DNA of 35,734 nt from Acidobacteriota bacterium (GTDB lineage: Bacteria; Acidobacteriota; Thermoanaerobaculia; Multivoradales; JAGPDF01): NCBI GenBank assembly GCA_017860005.1, contig JAFNAE010000005.1:1-35734 (forward strand). Reading direction: 5' to 3'. A program made the translations under genes and the position numbers. Position 1 is the first letter of the stretch; every line of letters begins with the position of its first letter. This document shows positions 32,928-35,734 of this stretch, piece after piece. The notes below the pieces were generated by a model. The model worked only from the letters and a program-made list of their open reading frames with translations. It had not been told where the DNA came from and did no database searches.

Positions 32928-34103
32928 TCAGCGCGCCCACTGGCGCGGGTCCTCGGGACGATTGTCGACGCGAATCTCGAAGTAGAGCGACGCACCCGCG
33001 CGCCCCAGCTCCGAGCCCAACGATAGCAGATCGCCGCGTCGCACCCCGAGGCTCTCGAGGCCCGCGTAGAGAGTGAACGCGCGTCCGGCGTGCTGCACCA
33101 CCGCGGTCGGCCCGTAGCCCTCGAACGGCGCCGCGAAGACCACCTTGCCCGGGTAGACGACGCGCACCGGCTCGCCCGGCACGGTCGCCAGGTCGACGCC
33201 GTGGTGGGGCACGCGCGTGCCGTAGCGCGGATCGAGGCGCGGACCGAACTCCACGGTCACCCGCCCGCGCGCCGGCCACGCCAGCAGACCTCGAAACTCC
33301 TGGATCGGGCGCCCGCTGAGCGCCTCCGCGTCGCGCCCGTAGAGGGCGTCGAGCAGCGCCGAGAGGCGCTCGGCGCGCGCGGCGAGCTCCGCCGCGCGCA
33401 CCGCGAGCCGCTCCGATTCGGAGCGCGCGCCCGCCAGCAGCTCCGTCTGTCGCGACTCGAGCCGGGCGAGCTCGTCGCGGCGCGCCGCCTGCTCGGCGAG
33501 CCAGGCCGCCGACACGGCGCGATCCTGGTCGAGGCTCGCCCGCTCGGCGTCGAGGCGGGCGCGCAGGTCCTCGAAGCGCGACACCGAGGCGGCGTCGCGG
33601 CGCGCGAGGTAGCGCAGCAGACGGATCGCCGCGACCGGCTCCTCGCCGGGCTCGAGCGAGAAGGCGAGACGCGCGATGCCGTGGCGCCCCAGCCGGTAGA
33701 GGCCGCCCACGCGCGCCTCGAGCCGGCGCCTTTCGCGCTCCAGGCGTTCCTCGAGCTCGGCCACGCGCGCCTCGGCTTCCGTCACCCGCGCCCGGGCGAG
33801 GTCGTGTTCGGCGCGCGCCTCGGCGACGCGACGCTGCTGGAGGTCGAGCTCGAGCCGGGAGCGCTCGATGTCCCCTTCGAGGCCCGCGGCGCGCGCCCGC
33901 ACCTGCCCGACGCGCACGGTGAGCGAGGCGATCTCGCCCCGGATGCGCTCGAGCTCCTCGGCGCGCTCGGCCGCCTCCGCGCCCGCCGCGAGCGCGACCG
34001 GCGCGCCGTCCTCCTGCCCGGAGATCGCGCCGGCGAGCGCGAACGCCACGACGACGGCGATCCGGAGAGCCCGTGCGACGCGCCTTCCGGGCCTTTCTCG
34101 CAG
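32928..34103 (-). CDS. envC: EnvC-like murein hydrolase activator (degenerate LytM/M23)
   Basis: A 391-residue exported protein. Residues 1-30 are a signal peptide (basic RERPGRRVARALR, then IAVVVAFALAGAI), a long coiled coil spans about 40-260, and the C-terminal LytM domain covers about 285-391. The LytM fold keeps HHGVD (His300 and Asp304) but the final HxH reads Ser372-Leu-Tyr374 in ASLYFEIR, as in E. coli EnvC (SLYFEIR). It should therefore activate amidases rather than cut. Start: the only codon that gives a full signal peptide is CTG at 34103, with AAGGAG eight bases upstream; the GTG at 34049 would remove most of the signal. FtsEX, the usual EnvC partner, is not in the window. Confidence 0.87.
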   Translation of the reverse strand: MRERPGRRVARALRIAVVVAFALAGAISGQEDGAPVALAAGAEAAERAEELERIRGEIASLTVRVGQVRARAAGLEGDIERSRLELDLQQRRVAEARAEHDLARARVTEAEARVAELEERLERERRRLEARVGGLYRLGRHGIARLAFSLEPGEEPVAAIRLLRYLARRDAASVSRFEDLRARLDAERASLDQDRAVSAAWLAEQAARRDELARLESRQTELLAGARSESERLAVRAAELAARAERLSALLDALYGRDAEALSGRPIQEFRGLLAWPARGRVTVEFGPRLDPRYGTRVPHHGVDLATVPGEPVRVVYPGKVVFAAPFEGYGPTAVVQHAGRAFTLYAGLESLGVRRGDLLSLGSELGRAGASLYFEIRVDNRPEDPRQWAR

Positions 34104-34111
34104 GGACGGAA

Positions 34112-34117
34112 CTCCTT
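34112..34117 (-). promoter_or_regulatory. Ribosome binding site pointing to a CTG start of envC
   Basis: AAGGAG on the minus strand, eight bases before CTG at 34103. No ATG, GTG or TTG is available between the upstream in-frame stop and the signal-peptide core, so this site is the main evidence for the rare CTG start. Confidence 0.5.
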
Positions 34118-34131
34118 GGTGGGAAGCTGGT

Positions 34132-34137
34132 TAGACT
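34132..34137 (+). promoter_or_regulatory. Putative -10 box of the binding-protein gene
   Basis: TAGACT, the same hexamer as before deoC, followed by GCCGCCG and ATG. The predicted +1 is 34144, one base before the start codon. It lies in the short divergent region shared with envC. Confidence 0.5.
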
Positions 34138-34144
34138 GCCGCCG

Positions 34145-35734
34145 ATGGGCCGATCCGAGCGCGGGATGCTAGCAGACGGCCGGCGGCGGGCGCGGCGCTG
34201 CCTGCTCGCGCTCGCACCGCTCGCGACCGGCTGCGCGCCAGCGCCGATGGTGCTGCCCGACGACGGCTCGCTGACGGTGGCGGTCGAGAACGCGCCCCGG
34301 CAGCTCGATCCGCGGGTGGCGACCGACCAGGCCTCGAGCCGCGTCTTCGAGCTGGCGATCCCGGGGCTGGTGACCAAGGACGAGCGCGGGCGCTTCGTGC
34401 CCGACCTCGCCGCCTCGTGGGAGGTCCTCGACGACGGCCGACGCTGGCGTTTCCACCTGCGCCGCGACGCGCGCTTCCACGACGGCCGGCCGCTCACCTC
34501 CGCGGACGTGGTCTGGACCTACGGCTCGATCGTCGACGGCACCGTGCCCACCGCCAAGAAGGGCGCCTTCGCGCCGGTCGAGCGCGTGCTGGCGGTCGAC
34601 GAGGCGACCGTCGACTTCCTCACCCGCGAGCCGTGGGGCGCGCTGCTCTCCAACGTCACCTCCTATGTCGGCGTGGTGCCCGCCGGCACCACGCCGGAGG
34701 CGCAGAACCGCTCGCCGGTCGGCGCCGGGCCGTTCCGCGTCACCCGCCGCGAACCGGACCGCGTCGAGCTGGCCGCCTTCGACGGCTACCGCGGCCGTCC
34801 GCGCCTCGAGCGCGTCGTGCTGCGCGAGGTCCAGGACGTCACCGTGCGCGTGCTCGAGCTGCGCAAGGGATCGGTCCAGCTCGTGGTCAACGGCGTCCCG
34901 CCCGACGTGGTGCCGATGTTCGAGCGCGACCCGCGTTTCCGGATCGTGAAGGAGCCGGGCTCCAATTACGCCTACCTCGGCCTCAACCTCGAGGATCCGG
35001 CGCTCGCCGACCCGCGCGTGCGCCGGGCGCTCGCGCTCGCGCTCGACCGCGAGCGGCTGGTGGCGACCCTCTGGCGCGGCCAGGGCGAGGTCACCGAGAC
35101 GCTGCTGCCGCCCGGCCACTGGGCGCGCCACGACGCGCTGCCGCGCCTCGCCCACGACCCGGTCGCGGCGCGCCGCCTGCTCGACGAGGCCGGCTTCCCC
35201 GACCCCGACGGAGCCGGGGGGCCGCGGCCGCGCCTCGCCCTCACCTACAAGACCTCGACCGACGAGACCGCGCGCCTCCAGGCGCAGATCCTCCAGGCGA
35301 TGGCCGCCGAGGCCGGCATCGCGCTCGAGATCCGCTCGCTCGAGTTCGCGACCTTCTACGCCGACGTCCAGCGCGGCGCCTTCCAGGTCTTCTCGCTCAC
35401 CCGCACCGGCATCGACGAGCCCGACCTCTACGCGCTCCTCTTCCACTCCAGGAACCTGCCGCCCACCGGCGCCAACCGGGGCCGCTACCGCAACCCCGCC
35501 CTCGACCGCCTGCTCGACCTCGGCGGCCGCCTCGTCGATCCCGCCCTGCGCCGGCCGGTCTACCTGGAGGTCCAGGAGATCGTCGCGCGCGATCTCCCCT
35601 ACGTCTCGCTCTTTACGCGCACCAACGTGGCGGTGATGCCCGCCGCGCTCGACGGCTACCGCAGCTATCCGAGCGGCGAGCTGCTCTCCCTGCCGGAGGT
35701 CGCCTGGCGGCCGCGCGCGCCGGCGCCGCGGTGA
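34145..35734 (+). CDS. Extracellular oligopeptide-binding lipoprotein (SBP family 5)
   Basis: A 529-residue solute-binding protein of the DppA/OppA group (SBP_bac_5). The N-terminus ends in the lipobox LATGC (cysteine near residue 30). Family landmarks are GSLTVAVENAPRQLDPRVAT, GLVTKDERGRFVPDLAASWE, YTF-type WRFHLRRDARFHDGRPLTSADVVWT (given in parts), SPVGAGPFRV and NPALDRLLD. Such proteins deliver peptides, or sometimes nickel or other ligands, to an ABC importer; permease genes probably follow beyond the window. The ATG at 34145 is supported by the TAGACT box, and an open frame to 34073 is ignored. The stop codon is the last three bases of the window, so the gene is complete. Confidence 0.93.
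   Translation: MGRSERGMLADGRRRARRCLLALAPLATGCAPAPMVLPDDGSLTVAVENAPRQLDPRVATDQASSRVFELAIPGLVTKDERGRFVPDLAASWEVLDDGRRWRFHLRRDARFHDGRPLTSADVVWTYGSIVDGTVPTAKKGAFAPVERVLAVDEATVDFLTREPWGALLSNVTSYVGVVPAGTTPEAQNRSPVGAGPFRVTRREPDRVELAAFDGYRGRPRLERVVLREVQDVTVRVLELRKGSVQLVVNGVPPDVVPMFERDPRFRIVKEPGSNYAYLGLNLEDPALADPRVRRALALALDRERLVATLWRGQGEVTETLLPPGHWARHDALPRLAHDPVAARRLLDEAGFPDPDGAGGPRPRLALTYKTSTDETARLQAQILQAMAAEAGIALEIRSLEFATFYADVQRGAFQVFSLTRTGIDEPDLYALLFHSRNLPPTGANRGRYRNPALDRLLDLGGRLVDPALRRPVYLEVQEIVARDLPYVSLFTRTNVAVMPAALDGYRSYPSGELLSLPEVAWRPRAPAPR

Noticed and set aside
32928-34103. Active M23 endopeptidase
   Set aside because: The HxH histidines are replaced by Ser372 and Tyr374, as in the non-catalytic E. 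coli EnvC.

Overview
This is a very GC-rich chromosomal segment. Most third codon positions are G or C, so nearly every real gene has a long false open frame opposite it. The genes point to a Gram-negative (two-membrane) bacterium: LolC/E-type and YbbA/YbbP-type ABC systems, an EnvC-CtpA-YibQ cell-division cluster, lipoproteins with lipoboxes and a SpoIID/SPOR lipoprotein. DUF4388, DUF1844, HspR directly behind dnaK, a TTG-started dnaK and an M64 peptidase make Acidobacteriota (for example a Thermoanaerobaculia-like lineage) my best guess, with Myxococcota or a related phylum as alternatives. This is inference from gene content only. I see no rRNA, tRNA, CRISPR array, prophage or intact insertion sequence; the window looks like ordinary housekeeping backbone.

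Layout. 58-3158 (minus): deoC, a double PilZ protein and an M64 metallopeptidase, packed with a 3-base gap and a 1-base overlap. 3168-7564 (minus): carA, a LolC/E-like permease, a CLC chloride channel and a four-cysteine mini-protein. 7613-10150 (plus): a secreted unknown and a polytopic membrane protein. 10060-12978 (minus): acyl-CoA dehydrogenase, meaB, methylmalonyl-CoA epimerase and a small conserved protein, each joined by a 4-base start/stop overlap; this is a propionate or branched-chain acyl-CoA operon without the mutase itself. 13077-14067 (plus): a CoA-binding protein and a DHFR/RibD-like reductase. 14092-15195 (minus): ychF. 15265-19198 (minus): a DnaC-like ATPase, a membrane protein and a SPOR-SpoIID lipoprotein in one tight operon. 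19241-21518 (minus): dnaK-hspR. 21519-21968 is the only long non-coding stretch; it holds the dnaK leader, an inverted repeat and two diverged copies of a roughly 104-base repeat exactly 147 bases apart. 21969-25659 (minus): DUF1844, a TPR membrane protein and a DUF4388 protein. 25722-26564 (plus): mazG. 26542-30763: tesA divergent from ybbA-ybbP, the same arrangement as in E. coli. 30767-34103 (minus): envC, a CtpA-like protein and yibQ. 34145-35734 (plus): an oligopeptide-binding lipoprotein.

Three observations stand out. (1) Many transcription units begin with a TANNNT box ending six or seven bases before the start codon, so the mRNA should be leaderless or nearly so (deoC, the CoA-binding gene, the DnaC-like gene, mazG, tesA, the binding protein; clc and carA within a few bases). 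(2) In the envC operon both the EnvC-like and the CtpA-like proteins have lost catalytic residues. The CtpA homologue has Gly291 and Trp316 exactly where the Ser-Lys dyad should be, so it is probably a pseudo-protease. (3) The dnaK upstream region carries a CCTTAT-N8-ATAAGG inverted repeat and an intergenic repeat family that does not look like a coding sequence or a standard mobile element.
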